From contig NZ_CP044217.1 of the NCBI RefSeq assembly GCF_008727715.1, positions 124,001 through 188,000 on the forward strand: a stretch of 64,000 nt of DNA. The letters run 5' to 3'. The translations under genes were made by a program, and so were the position numbers. Below, one piece after another: positions 1-9,125 of the stretch (position 1 is its first letter; each line of letters opens with the position of its first letter). Origin of the DNA: Mesorhizobium terrae (GTDB lineage: Bacteria > Pseudomonadota > Alphaproteobacteria > Rhizobiales > Rhizobiaceae). The notes beneath the pieces were generated by a model that was given only the letters and a program-made list of their open reading frames with translations, searched no databases and was not told the origin of the DNA.

Positions 1-1
1 A

Positions 2-193
2 GTCTCGTTGCTCGCAGCGTGCAGTTTCCGGCTGCGCCGCAAGGACGGCCTGAAATGGGACCGGAAGACGATTACCGTCAAACCGAGGTCGGCCTATCTC
101 ATGACCGGACGGTCGCGCGACGAATGGGAGCACAGCATTCCGCCGGTTGCCCGTCATCGTTACTCCATCACACTGCGAACCCTTAGGATCTGA
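2..193 (+). CDS. AlkB-like 2OG-Fe(II) oxygenase, C-terminal fragment (cut by window edge)
   Basis: The reading frame is open from the left edge and stops with TGA at 191-193, so only about the last 63 residues are visible. The segment reads like the end of an AlkB-family dioxygenase: a strand ending in FRLRRK, then SAYLMTGRSRDEWEHSI, then RYSITLR. In AlkB proteins the last motif carries the arginines that bind 2-oxoglutarate. Members of the family repair alkylated DNA or RNA bases by oxidative demethylation using Fe(II). The catalytic HxD motif would lie to the left of the window. The family call is fairly good, but the subgroup cannot be told from this piece. Confidence 0.7.
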   Translation, partial: VSLLAACSFRLRRKDGLKWDRKTITVKPRSAYLMTGRSRDEWEHSIPPVARHRYSITLRTLRI

Positions 194-373
194 CTGCTCC
201 AACCAGCATGGGATCGACGCATTCCGTGCGGGTCGTCGCCCGGGCTGCCGTTGTTTCGCCGGGGGCCGCCCGCCACCGACGTTCCGTCGATGGAGACGAG
301 ACCGGCATTGCAGGTTTCTCGGCTGCGAACGCCCGGTAGGGGAACAGGTCGCGCCCTGAAGGGTTTCGCCGTG

Positions 374-1626
374 ATGTTTGAGCCTTCGTCTTACGACGCC
401 TTGACGACGGCAGCGGTCGGCGCTGCGATCCTGCTCACGGCCTGGCTGCCGATGCTATTGAAGCGGCTGCCGCTTTCCCTGCCAATCGTCGCGATGGCGG
501 CGGGCTATGCGGCAATGCCGCTGCTGTGGCCGGAAGATGCGGTGCGGGCGGCCTATCGACCCGATGTTGTCGAGCGTCTCACTGAGTTCGTCATACTCGT
601 CGCGCTGATGGGCGCGGGGCTCCGGATCAAAAGGCCACTCAGCTGGCGGGGCTGGGTCTCAACCCTCCTGATGATCGTCGTCGCCATGCCGTTGACGATC
701 GCTGGCATGGCTGCGCTCTGCTGGAGGCTGGCGGGTTTCTCCCTGGCGTCAGCCATTCTGATCGGAGCTGCCCTTGCTCCCACTGACCCCGTGCTTGCGG
801 CCGAGGTCCAGGCAAAGCCGCCCGGCGAGGAAGAAGGGGGAGAGGTCAGGTTTGTCCTGACCTCGGAAGCCGGACTCAACGATGGGGCCGCTTTTCCGTT
901 CGTGCTCCTAGCCATTGCTCTCACCGCCACGTCGTTCCAATCAACTTGGCAGGAGTGGCTCCTGAGCGACGTGCTGCTGCGGATATTCGTTGGCGGTGCC
1001 GTCGGTTTCCTGTCGGGTTGGTGCTTCGGTATTTTGGCGTTCAAAATCCCGGGCCTCGAGCTCGCCAAGACCGGGGACGGACTCGTCGCGGTTGGCGTTA
1101 CCCTGATCTCGTACGGCGCGACCGAGGCGTTGGGCGGCTATGGCTTTTTGGCCGTTTTCATCGCCGCCGTGACGTTGCGGGCGACAGACCGCGGTCATGG
1201 ATTCCATGCCGCGATGGCCGAGTTCTCCGAGCAAATCGAGCGCATCCTGATGGTGCTGATCATGCTGGTCTTCGGAGCCACGCTGAGATGGGATTGCTCG
1301 CCCCGCTAAGCTGGCGGGATATTCTGGTCGGCCTTCTGTTCCTGTTGGTGGTCCGACCGCTGTCAGGCTGGGCAAGTCTTGCTTCGTCGCCGATTCCAAC
1401 GGCCGCAAAAGGGCTGGTTGCATTTTTCGGCATCCGCGGACTTGGGACAATTTACTATCTCGCCTTTGCCGTCAGTCGCGCGAACTTTGAAGACGTGGAT
1501 CGAATCTGGGCCTTGTCTGCCTTCGTCGTCCTGTGTTCGGTGGTTCTCCATGGAGTCAGCGCGTCGCCTATCATGAGCTGGGTCGATCGGAGGCGCGCAC
1601 GCATTCGGCAAGCGGGCGATCGTTGA
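374..1626 (+). pseudogene. CPA1/NhaP-type Na+(K+)/H+ antiporter, frameshifted
   Basis: Starting at ATG 374, frame 2 encodes a polytopic membrane protein with the CPA1 signature GAALAPTDPVLAAEVQ and SEAGLNDGAAFPFV, typical of NhaP-like cation/proton antiporters. The frame ends at 1309, but the family sequence continues without loss one frame over as LLAPLSWRDILVGLLFLL through GLVAFFGIRGLGTIYYL to the stop at 1626. Adding one G to the GGG run at 1290-1292 joins the two halves into about 418 residues, a normal length. It is therefore either a recent -1 frameshift mutant or a sequencing error; the second seems more likely because several neighbours show the same kind of defect. The exported ion cannot be told from sequence. 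Confidence 0.8.
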
Positions 1627-1769
1627 GGCTGTAGGAGATCGAATTGCAATTCTCGATCGTTCTCCGGCCAATGTGGCGCACTGACCATTCACGGTGATGC
1701 GACGCTATGATTCATCCGTGACTCCTTGCTCTCCCTTTGATAGCGTTATGGCTGCGGGAGGTTGGCCAG

Positions 1770-1987
1770 ATGGTCAGGAAGCGCCTTGACGATTTGCTGG
1801 ATTGCAAGCGCTGCGGCACGATCCGGATGGACATTCCGGAGGAACCTGACGAGGACACGCCAATCCGGTGCAGCGGCTTCGGCGCACTTCTCGGGACCTG
1901 GGGGAACTGCGGAGGGATTTCACCCGCCAGATCGCCAGCGCCGACGTGATTGAATTGAACCACGGCACGATCACAAAGAACGAATAG
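1770..1987 (+). pseudogene. small zinc-ribbon-like protein, frameshifted
   Basis: ATG 1770 follows a GGGAGG ribosome binding site. The product begins MVRKRLDDLLDCKRCGTIRM with a CxxC pair, then IRCSGFGALLGTWG. At the GGGGG run 1900-1904 the frame breaks; one extra G restores ELRRDFTRQIASADVIELNH and a stop at 1985-1987, giving about 73 residues. The second metal-binding pair shows only one cysteine (CSGF in place of the expected CSGC), so zinc binding may be impaired. I recognise it as a small conserved rhizobial type of protein but know no function. Confidence 0.55.
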
Positions 1988-2109
1988 CCCTATCCTTCGG
2001 GAGTCGACCTGTTCTCTTGCGGACCCGAAAATCTTCCGTTCCGCGCAGAAATGCCTGGATCGATCTGACGGTTCCCGCGTTGCCTATCGTCTTGCACAGG
2101 GAGGCCGCC

Positions 2110-2487
2110 ATGGGCGCCGATCGACACGAGAAAATTCAGCAGCGTGCATACCAGATCTGGGAACGCGAGGGCCGACCTGACGGTCAGCATGAACGGCATT
2201 GGCGCCAGGCCATCGATGAACTCGACCGTGATGAGCTTGAGTACCACGGGCAGGCCGTGCCGGAAACCGTGTATGGCACCGACGTCAGCGGTGAGACGGT
2301 TTCGCCTGGCCAGGCGAGAAAACGCGACACGGGCCGCGTGGCGAAGGACGATGTGCTGGCCCAAGAGGCGCTTGCGATCAAGACCGGGATATCAGGCGAC
2401 GAGGCGCAAAGGCTGATAGACGAAGCGGACGGGGATCTCGATGCCGCCGAACAAGCCGCCCGGGCCGAGGCAGGCAAGACTGACTAG
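2110..2487 (+). CDS. DUF2934 domain protein
   Basis: ATG 2110 is preceded by GGGAGG (about 2099) and gives a 125-residue acidic soluble protein. The first 45 residues (HEKIQQRAYQIWEREGRPDGQHERHWRQAIDEL) are the DUF2934 motif, common in rhizobial stress-related small proteins. The rest is charged and Ala/Glu-rich with a predicted helical end, and may form a UBA-like or CsbD-like helical tail (GDEAQRLIDEADGDLDAAEQAA). The function is unknown. An upstream in-frame extension exists but has no ribosome binding site. Confidence 0.75.
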   Translation: MGADRHEKIQQRAYQIWEREGRPDGQHERHWRQAIDELDRDELEYHGQAVPETVYGTDVSGETVSPGQARKRDTGRVAKDDVLAQEALAIKTGISGDEAQRLIDEADGDLDAAEQAARAEAGKTD

Positions 2488-2553
2488 CTGAGCGGGCGTT
2501 TGGATAGACGAGCTTGGGCACGTACAGACGTTATCGTCGATAGATTGCGGTGT

Positions 2554-2583
2554 CCTGAATAACCGAAATCCCGGTTATTCAGG
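2554..2583. repeat. hairpin element, copy 1 (ATAACCG core)
   Basis: This is a perfect inverted repeat with arms CCTGAATAACCG and CGGTTATTCAGG around the loop AAATCC. It lies between the 3' ends of the DUF2934 gene (+) and the helicase gene (-), so it could act as a bidirectional terminator. A second copy with the same core and loop but different outer stem bases lies at 17801-17828. Confidence 0.75.
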
Positions 2584-2627
2584 CTCCTGTCCGGCAAGCA
2601 TGCGCTGTGCTGAAAACGCCGGGCCGC

Positions 2628-4706
2628 TCAACTCCAGGCCCCGCGCATTCTGGCACGCAGATCGACGCTGGCTCGCGATCTCGCACCCATGCCCGATTTG
2701 GTTTCCGCCACGGGCCAAGTCGTCTGTTCGAAATGCTGGAGCGCGTGATCCGGAATGAACCGTGAGCGCAGCCCGTAGACATGTCGATCACCGCGTCCGA
2801 CCTGGTTCTCGACATAGAAGCGTTGCGGCATCATGAGATGCAATGAATCCTTGGCTCGCGTCATCGCAACGTAGAGAAGCCTGCGTTCCTCTTCGATCTC
2901 CTTGCGCTCGCCGGCGCCCAGGCAGGCGGGGATGCAACCGTCCACGACGTTAAGGACGTAGACGTTCTTCCATTCCTGTCCCTTGGCGGAATGGATGGTC
3001 GACAGGAAGAGATAGTCATCGTCGCGGTGCGGCGGACCGGCATGGTCGCTGCTGGCCGCAGGCGGATCGAGGGTTAGGTCGGTCAGGAAACGTTCGCGTG
3101 ACGGATAGCCGGCGGCAATCTGCTCCAGTTGCATGAGATCGCCGCGCCGGGCTGCCGCGCTTTCGTGAATGCGCTCGAGATGCGGCTCGTACCATAGCCG
3201 TACGTGTTCGAGGTCTGAGGGCCAGCTTGACGATTTACGTCTAAGCTCATCGAAAAGCGTTACGAATCCCGGCCAGTCTTCGGCCACGCGTTGAGGGGCA
3301 CGCAGCGCCTGAAGTCCCATGGTAGGGTCGAGTGCAGTTTCCATAGCGTCGATCACTTGTCCGGCGAAGGAGGGGCCGACGCCGGGCAGGAGCTGCAGCA
3401 CGCGGAAGCCGGCGACGCGATCACGCGGATTCTCGGCGAAGCGCAAGGTTGCCAGGACGTCTTTCACGTGCGCGGAATCGAGGAATTTCAGGCCGCCGAA
3501 CTTGACGAACGGGATATTGCGTCGCGTCAGTTCCACCTCGAGCGAGCCGCTGTGATGCGTCGTCCGGAAGAGCACGGCCTGCTCCTTCAGCCGCGTGCCG
3601 GCTTCCCGTTCGGCGAGGATCGCGTCGCAGACATAGGTTGCTTGGGCGGTGTCGTCGCGGACAGTGACGAGCGCGGGCTTCGCCGACGACTTGCGCTCTG
3701 TCCAAAGGTCCTTGGTGAAGCGTTCCTCAGCTTCGGCGATCACCGCATTTGCCGCAGCCAGGATGGGCTCGGTCGAGCGGTAGTTGCGATCGAGCGTCAC
3801 GACTTCCGCTTCAGGCGTGAAACTCTTTGGAAAGTCGAGGATGTTGCGGATGTCCGCCGCGCGGAACGCGTAAATCGATTGCGCGTCGTCTCCGACGACC
3901 GTCACGCCGCTCCCGTCGGGCTTCAGCGCCAGAAGAATTGCCGCCTGCAGGCGATTGGTGTCCTGGTACTCGTCGACCAGGATGTGATCGAAGCGGGAGC
4001 CGATCTCCTCGGCAAACGCGGCTTCCTTCGCCAGCTCGGCCCAATAGAGCAGCAGGTCGTCATAGTCGAGCACGTTCTGCGCCTGCTTGGCCTCGACATA
4101 GGCGGCGAACAGCTTCTTCAGTTCGTCGACCCAGTTGTGGCACCAGGGAAAGTCGTCGGCGAGAACCTCGTCAAGCGGCGCCTGCGCGTTGACCGAGCGG
4201 GAATAGATCGACAGGCAGGTCTGCTTGGCAGGGAAGCGGCTTTCGGTCTTCGAAAGGCCGAGCTCATGCCGAATAAGATTCATCAGGTCGGCGGAGTCCT
4301 CGCGGTCATGGATTGTGAAGGCCGGATCGAGGCCGATATCCAAAGCATAGTCGCGCAGCAGGCGCGCGCCGACGGAGTGGAAAGTCCCCGCCCATGTCAG
4401 GCCATCGGTCATGACGGAAGCCCGGTCGCCGAGCACCTGGGACGCGATGCGTTCCACCCGCTTGGTCATCTCGACCGCGGCGCGTCGGGAGAAGGTCATC
4501 AGGAGGATGCGGCGGGGATCCGCACCGTTGACGATAAGATGGACAACGCGATGTGCCAGCGTGTTGGTCTTGCCCGATCCTGCTCCGGCGATGATGAGAA
4601 GCGGCCGGGCAACTTTGCCGGAGCCGTGTTCGACCGCCAGGCGCTGGCGCTCGTTGAGGCTCGACAAGTAGTCGACAGGCTTCGGCGAATCAAAGGCGAT
4701 GTTCAT
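2628..4706 (-). CDS. UvrD/REP-family superfamily 1 DNA helicase
   Basis: This 692-residue protein (counting from ATG 4706; the ATG at 4721 is also possible) carries all core SF1A helicase motifs: Walker A AGAGSGKT near residue 42, DEYQDTN (Walker B, DExxQ), GDDAQSIYAFR, DRNYRST, STIHSAKGQEW and VAMTRAKD. Such ATP-dependent 3'-5' helicases unwind DNA in excision repair, mismatch repair or replication restart. It is somewhat shorter than chromosomal UvrD (about 720-800) and lacks the usual C-terminal extension, so it is probably an accessory paralogue. The gene is intact and ends against the hairpin at 2554-2583. Confidence 0.9.
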   Translation of the reverse strand: MNIAFDSPKPVDYLSSLNERQRLAVEHGSGKVARPLLIIAGAGSGKTNTLAHRVVHLIVNGADPRRILLMTFSRRAAVEMTKRVERIASQVLGDRASVMTDGLTWAGTFHSVGARLLRDYALDIGLDPAFTIHDREDSADLMNLIRHELGLSKTESRFPAKQTCLSIYSRSVNAQAPLDEVLADDFPWCHNWVDELKKLFAAYVEAKQAQNVLDYDDLLLYWAELAKEAAFAEEIGSRFDHILVDEYQDTNRLQAAILLALKPDGSGVTVVGDDAQSIYAFRAADIRNILDFPKSFTPEAEVVTLDRNYRSTEPILAAANAVIAEAEERFTKDLWTERKSSAKPALVTVRDDTAQATYVCDAILAEREAGTRLKEQAVLFRTTHHSGSLEVELTRRNIPFVKFGGLKFLDSAHVKDVLATLRFAENPRDRVAGFRVLQLLPGVGPSFAGQVIDAMETALDPTMGLQALRAPQRVAEDWPGFVTLFDELRRKSSSWPSDLEHVRLWYEPHLERIHESAAARRGDLMQLEQIAAGYPSRERFLTDLTLDPPAASSDHAGPPHRDDDYLFLSTIHSAKGQEWKNVYVLNVVDGCIPACLGAGERKEIEEERRLLYVAMTRAKDSLHLMMPQRFYVENQVGRGDRHVYGLRSRFIPDHALQHFEQTTWPVAETKSGMGARSRASVDLRARMRGAWS

Positions 4707-4933
4707 CGCCACATGCAGCATTGTTTCCGTTTCGTTCGCAAGAGATCCGATCGTCGTTGCTATGCCTGCCGTGCCGCAGGGTCACTCGCGGTCCGCCGAT
4801 AGGCTGCGAAAAAACTCGTCGCGGCGATCGCCGGACGCCTTCGGCAAAGGGTCCGTCAACCTCCGCTTTCCCACTGCGATCGTCTCGGACAGCGCCTATA
4901 TGATGGAAGAACTCGAACCAGGAGATTCAAACG

Positions 4934-5452
4934 ATGACCAAGGAACGCGCGGTGCTCGCAGGCGGCTGCTTCTGGGGCATGCAGGATTTGATCCGACGCC
5001 GTCCCGGCGTGATTTCCACCCGCGTCGGCTATAGCGGCGGGGATGTGCCGAACGCCACCTATCGCAACCATGGCACCCACGCCGAAGCGATCGAGATCGT
5101 GTTCGATCGGGACAAGGTCGGCTACCGCGATCTCCTCGAGTTCTTTTTCCAGATCCACGATCCGACGACTCGCAATCGCCAGGGCAACGACATCGGCTCC
5201 AGTTACCGCTCGGCGATCTTCTATACGACCGACGAGCAGAAGCGGGTCGCGCAAGACACGATCGCCGATGTGGACGCTTCCGGCCTCTGGCCCGGAAAGG
5301 TCGTGACCCAGGTGACGCCGGCGAGCGATTTCTGGGAAGCGGAACCGGAGCACCAAGACTATCTCCAGCGCTATCCGGACGGCTACGCCTGTCACTTCCC
5401 CCGGCCGAACTGGAAGCTTCCGAACCGAGAAAAAGCGCACCACGCCGAATAG
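4934..5452 (+). CDS. msrA: peptide-methionine (S)-S-oxide reductase
   Basis: MsrA of 172 residues, the usual length. The catalytic motif GGCFWGMQD sits at residues 10-18 with the reactive cysteine, followed by the conserved [26 protein letters not shown] and [11 protein letters not shown] blocks. It reduces the S-epimer of methionine sulfoxide in proteins using thioredoxin. The second half lacks the usual resolving-cysteine region near the C terminus (ending [19 protein letters not shown]), as in several short rhizobial MsrA proteins. An AGGAG site lies 12 bases upstream of ATG 4934. Its place beside the singlet-oxygen genes fits oxidative damage repair, though I saw no sigma-ECF promoter in front of it. 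Confidence 0.95.
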   Translation: MTKERAVLAGGCFWGMQDLIRRRPGVISTRVGYSGGDVPNATYRNHGTHAEAIEIVFDRDKVGYRDLLEFFFQIHDPTTRNRQGNDIGSSYRSAIFYTTDEQKRVAQDTIADVDASGLWPGKVVTQVTPASDFWEAEPEHQDYLQRYPDGYACHFPRPNWKLPNREKAHHAE

Positions 5453-5680
5453 CTTTCGTTCCCGCGTATTGCTTCGGCAATCAGTTCGTGTCGCGCCCGG
5501 TTTGTCGACAATCTTCCGCACGCTGCGGGGGCGGGCTGCTCTTAAGGTTGTGGGAAGTCAGTGACCGCCCAGTCCAGCATCGCCAGGGAGGCGAGCCCGC
5601 CACGCCGCGAAGCAACGACATCGTCTGACGGCGACCTCCCCATGGAATACCGCTCTCGTGCGCTTCAAAGGCCTAGAAGG

Positions 5681-5706
5681 TGATCCATCATCCATCGAAC
5701 TACGTA
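5681..5706 (+). promoter_or_regulatory. ECF (RpoE/ChrR-type) promoter of tspO-phr
   Basis: TGATCC at 5681-5686, exactly 16 bases, then CGTA at 5703-5706. The same layout precedes four other transcription units in this window, including the sigma factor gene itself. Transcription would start near 5713, giving a leader of about 135 bases before tspO. That leader contains a 34-codon ORF at 5716-5820. Confidence 0.8.
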
Positions 5707-5715
5707 AAACGAAGC

Positions 5716-5820
5716 ATGAAGAATTTGGTAAGTTTCCATATTGCTTTGATGTCCCTCGGGTTTGGCGGCGGCCGCTATTTCGGCGGATGGACGACAAACG
5801 CGAGGGTGCCCATGTCATAG
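5716..5820 (+). CDS. possible short leader ORF upstream of tspO
   Basis: An ATG only about 3 bases after the inferred transcription start opens a 34-codon frame (MKNLVSFHIALMSLGFGGGR and on) ending TAG at 5818-5820, 30 bases before tspO. It would be translated essentially leaderless. The sequence is glycine- and hydrophobic-rich but I recognise no family. It could be a true small protein, a regulatory leader or chance. Confidence 0.25.
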   Translation: MKNLVSFHIALMSLGFGGGRYFGGWTTNARVPMS

Positions 5821-5849
5821 ACAACGCAATCATAACCCGCTGCATCCCA

Positions 5850-6344
5850 ATGAATACTCGCCAAAAAGCTATTTCTCCCTGGTTTCGAGCCGCAATCGTC
5901 ATCGTTCCGGTCATTGCAGCCTCGCTTTTGGGACAGTGGGCCACGTATCCCAACCTCGCTTCATGGTATGCGGGCTTGGTCAAGCCGTCGTTCAATCCAC
6001 CGAACTGGATTTTCGCGCCCGTATGGACAGTTTTGTACCTTCTGATGGCCTACTCGGCGTGGCGCGTTCTCAAAATTTCCGACGATGACGCTGAGCGTCG
6101 TTTCGCGCTGACGCTTTTCTTTCTTCAACTTGCACTGAACGCAATGTGGTCATGGCTGTTTTTCGGATTGCACAATCCGCTCGCCGGCCTGCTCGACATA
6201 GTGCCGCAATTCCTGCTCATCCTGGCAACGATCGATCGGTTCCGCAGGCTCGATCTCGCGGCCGCTTTCTGCCTCGTGCCGCTTGCAGCCTGGGTGGCGT
6301 TCGCGTCCTTGCTCAATTTCGAGATCTGGCGTCTGAACGGTTAA
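5850..6344 (+). CDS. tspO: TspO/MBR-family tryptophan-rich sensory protein
   Basis: ATG 5850 gives a 164-residue membrane protein with five predicted helices and the family hallmarks WYAGLVKPSFNPPNWIFAPVW, LLMAYSAW and LNAMWSWLFFG. TspO proteins bind porphyrins and related tetrapyrroles in the membrane and in Rhodobacter modulate photosynthesis-gene expression in response to oxygen. Here the gene sits directly downstream of an ECF-type TGATCC-N16-CGTA promoter and 16 bases before the photolyase gene, so the two are probably co-transcribed. Since porphyrins are photosensitisers that make singlet oxygen, membership in this regulon makes sense (inference). Longer in-frame starts upstream are not needed. 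Confidence 0.92.
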   Translation: MNTRQKAISPWFRAAIVIVPVIAASLLGQWATYPNLASWYAGLVKPSFNPPNWIFAPVWTVLYLLMAYSAWRVLKISDDDAERRFALTLFFLQLALNAMWSWLFFGLHNPLAGLLDIVPQFLLILATIDRFRRLDLAAAFCLVPLAAWVAFASLLNFEIWRLNG

Positions 6345-6360
6345 AGGGACCGCGACACGC

Positions 6361-7806
6361 ATGGCTGATGACAACGCAAATCAGGACATCTCGCGGCCAG
6401 TAATAGTATGGTTTCGAGACGATTTGCGTTTGGGGGATAATCCCGCGCTGAATGCCGCCGCGCAATCTGGACGACCTGTTTACTGCATCTATGTTGACGA
6501 TGAAGAATCCGAGGGGTTGCGCCCGCTCGGCGGGGCTTCACGCTGGTGGCTTCACGGCTCGTTGCAGGAATTGGACGATGCTTTGCGTCGACGGGGCGGC
6601 CCCCTTTTCATCCATAGAGGCCAAGCGTCGACGGTCATCCCTCGTCTTGCCGCCATGATCAATGCAGCGGCTGTTTTCTGGAACCGAAGATACGGCGCAG
6701 CAGAGCGAGCGATCGACGAGACAGTCAAGACCGCGCTGAAGGCACAAAAAGTCGAGGCGAGAAGCTTCAACGGCCACCTGCTCTACGAACCGTGGTCGGT
6801 AAAGACAAAGACAGGCGGATCGTTTCGGGTCTTTTCCGCATTCTGGCGCGCCGCTCATCAAGTAGGAGATCCGGAACTGCCGCTCCGCGCGCCATCGCGA
6901 CTGGAATTCTTCGACGGGTCGCACAGCGACGAACTGTCCTGCCTTGCCCTTGCCGACCTGAGGCTCGAACCTTCGTCGCCCGACTGGGCCGGCGGATTGC
7001 GCGCCAATTGGAAACGCGGCGAGGCTGGCGCGGAGGTGCAGCTTGAAAAATTCTTGAATGAGCACCTGGGGAAATATGCTGATTTCAGGGATTGTCCCGG
7101 TCGGCCCGATACCTCGCGACTTTCACCCTATCTGCGCTTCGGGAATATCTCAGCTCGCGAAGTGTGGCATGCGTCGGCGGCCGCGACGAATGCGGCCTCT
7201 CATCGAACCGGCAATCGCAACCTGGAGAAATTCCAGTCCGAACTGGGCTGGCGGGAATTCTCCTACCACCTCCTCTATCACAACCCGGCCCTTGCTTCTC
7301 AAAACCTGCAGCCGCGTTTCGACGCGATGCCATGGAAGGAAGATCCAAAAGCATTTCGGGCTTGGCAGACCGGGACAACGGGCTACCCTATTGTCGATGC
7401 GGGAATGCGTGAACTCTGGAATACCGGGTGGATGCACAATCGCGTGCGCATGGTGGCCGCGTCGTTCCTGATAAAGCATCTGTTGATCGATTGGCGCCAC
7501 GGCGAATCTTGGTTCTGGGATACGCTAGTCGATGCCGATCCGGCCAACAATGCTGCAAGTTGGCAATGGGTGGCCGGGTCCGGTGCCGATGCCGCGCCAT
7601 ATTTCCGCATCTTCAACCCTACCCTTCAGGGGCAAAAATTCGATCCCGGGGGCGACTATGTAAGGCGTTGGATTCCTGAGCTTGACGAGTTTCCTGCATC
7701 CGCCATCCACCGCCCACGGCAGGCTCCCGATAAAGCATCGGGACGAAATCCGAAAACGGGCGTCGCTTATCCTGCGCCGGTCCCGCCGGGCGTTAAAAGC
7801 GTATGA
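6361..7806 (+). CDS. phr: deoxyribodipyrimidine photolyase (cryptochrome/photolyase family)
   Basis: A 481-residue class I photolyase. The N-terminal alpha/beta antenna domain begins VIVWFRDDLRLGDNPAL; the FAD-binding domain contains DTSRLSPYLRFGNIS, ELGWREFSYHLL, TGYPIVDAGMRELWNTGWMHNRVRM and PANNAASWQWVAGSGADAAPYFRIFNP. It repairs UV-induced cyclobutane dimers using light and FADH2. It lies 16 bases after tspO, under the same ECF promoter; a photolyase (phrA) is also a member of the Rhodobacter RpoE regulon. The C terminus is odd: after NPKTGVAYPAPV the expected basic tail is lost, while the frame one base over reads RALKAYDDLA and stops at 7817-7819, which is what photolyases usually end with. 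A small indel near 7780-7795 is likely. Confidence 0.93.
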   Translation: MADDNANQDISRPVIVWFRDDLRLGDNPALNAAAQSGRPVYCIYVDDEESEGLRPLGGASRWWLHGSLQELDDALRRRGGPLFIHRGQASTVIPRLAAMINAAAVFWNRRYGAAERAIDETVKTALKAQKVEARSFNGHLLYEPWSVKTKTGGSFRVFSAFWRAAHQVGDPELPLRAPSRLEFFDGSHSDELSCLALADLRLEPSSPDWAGGLRANWKRGEAGAEVQLEKFLNEHLGKYADFRDCPGRPDTSRLSPYLRFGNISAREVWHASAAATNAASHRTGNRNLEKFQSELGWREFSYHLLYHNPALASQNLQPRFDAMPWKEDPKAFRAWQTGTTGYPIVDAGMRELWNTGWMHNRVRMVAASFLIKHLLIDWRHGESWFWDTLVDADPANNAASWQWVAGSGADAAPYFRIFNPTLQGQKFDPGGDYVRRWIPELDEFPASAIHRPRQAPDKASGRNPKTGVAYPAPVPPGVKSV

Positions 7807-7886
7807 CGATCTGGCTTGACGGATGCAACAGCCGCTCCGTCTTCAGGCTGGTGCAAACTGGATCGCCGGAAAACCCGGCAGCGCCT

Positions 7887-9125
7887 TCAAACACCCGGAT
7901 TAGCATCCGCTTCGCGCAAGACGTAAAATCCGACATCAATGATTCCGGCCCTGAAGCCGGCCTCGCAATAGCAGAGATAATATTCCCAAAGCCGACGGAA
8001 TCGTTCAGGAAAGCCCATCGCTTCGATCTTCGGCCAAGCCGCCAGAAAGCGTTTGCGCCATTCGACCAGGGTCTTGGCGTAGTCGTCGCCGAAGCTTTGT
8101 GTTGAAACCAGTGTCAGACCGGCAGCCCGGGCCTGGCCAGCAATGACCGCTTTCGTGGGGAGCATTCCACCTGGAAAAATATGACGCTGGATGAAGTCCG
8201 GAGTTCGACGGTAATCTTCGAAACGCGCCTCATCAATAGTGATCACCTGCAGGGCGGCGATCCCACCAGGGCTAAGACGCTCGCGCAGGGTCTTGAAATA
8301 AACCGGCCAGTACGCCTCGCCGACGGCCTCCAGCATCTCGATCGAGACGATCCTGTCGTATGTTCCTCTGACGTCGCGATAGTCGATCAATTCCAACTCA
8401 ACCTTGTCGGCGAGTTCTTCCTTTCTCACACGCTGCCGGGCGAAGGCCAGTTGCTCGGACGATAGGGTAATGCCTGTGACGCGAGCACCGGCACGAGCCA
8501 GCTTTACGGCCAGCGCTCCCCAGCCGCAGCCGATTTCGAGGACATGCTCGCCGCCGCGGAGATTCAGGAGATCTTCAATCCTTGACAGCTTGGCGTCCTG
8601 TGCGGCTTCGAGCGTCTGCTCCGGATCCGTATAGAGCGCCGACGAGTAGGTCATGCTCTGATCGAGCCAGCACTGGTAAAAATCATTGCCGAGATCGTAG
8701 TGAAAGGCGATGTTCCTGCGGCTCCCCGGCTTGCTGTTCGCCCGCAGGAGATGCCTTGCGCGATTGAGCAGCCGAACAGGCCAGAAGCCAGATATTTTGT
8801 TGTCGAGCGCGGCGATGTTGCGCGCCGCCAATTCCAGCAACGCGGCAAGATCCGGGCTCGACCAGTCTCCGACGATGTAGGCTTCGGCAAAGCCTAAGTC
8901 GCCCTGACCGATCAGCCGCCTAATCGCGCGCCAGCGACGCAGAACAAGCGTCGCGGAAGGTCCGGCCCCTGTTCCGGAGTGTTGGACGTGACCGCCCGAG
9001 GGCAGCACGACTGTGATACGGCCGAACTCGATCTGCGCGATCAGCCGACGCACCGCGCGGGCGGCGGTGCTTTCCTTCGGCCCGCCGAGACTGGCCGGTT
9101 CGCGTGCTTTGCTTTCAAAGACCAT
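7887..9125 (-). CDS. cyclopropane-fatty-acid-synthase-type SAM methyltransferase
   Basis: About 412 residues from ATG 9125 (starts up to 9176 are open but would overlap the previous gene by 62 bases instead of 11). The SAM-binding motif is VLEIGCGWGALAVKLA, preceded by the family block HYDLGNDFYQCWLDQSMTYSSALY and followed by YDRIVSIEMLEAVGEAYWPVYFKTL and FPGGMLPT. These enzymes transfer a methylene or methyl group from S-adenosylmethionine to double bonds of membrane phospholipid acyl chains. It is the third gene of the operon with the FAD oxidoreductase and DUF1365 genes, so it may act in methylated or furan fatty acid synthesis and not plain cyclopropanation (inference). The frame is intact. 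Confidence 0.9.
   Translation of the reverse strand: MVFESKAREPASLGGPKESTAARAVRRLIAQIEFGRITVVLPSGGHVQHSGTGAGPSATLVLRRWRAIRRLIGQGDLGFAEAYIVGDWSSPDLAALLELAARNIAALDNKISGFWPVRLLNRARHLLRANSKPGSRRNIAFHYDLGNDFYQCWLDQSMTYSSALYTDPEQTLEAAQDAKLSRIEDLLNLRGGEHVLEIGCGWGALAVKLARAGARVTGITLSSEQLAFARQRVRKEELADKVELELIDYRDVRGTYDRIVSIEMLEAVGEAYWPVYFKTLRERLSPGGIAALQVITIDEARFEDYRRTPDFIQRHIFPGGMLPTKAVIAGQARAAGLTLVSTQSFGDDYAKTLVEWRKRFLAAWPKIEAMGFPERFRRLWEYYLCYCEAGFRAGIIDVGFYVLREADANPGV

Noticed and set aside
341..365. GGAAC-N16-GGTT, an EcfG-like promoter before the antiporter
   Set aside because: It would start transcription at about the ATG (374), and the -10 differs from CGTT. Not strong enough to list.
3291..4802. 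A 503-codon open frame on the + strand opposite the helicase gene
   Set aside because: It is the antisense shadow of a high-GC gene. The minus strand carries all SF1 helicase motifs and the + frame has none of any family.
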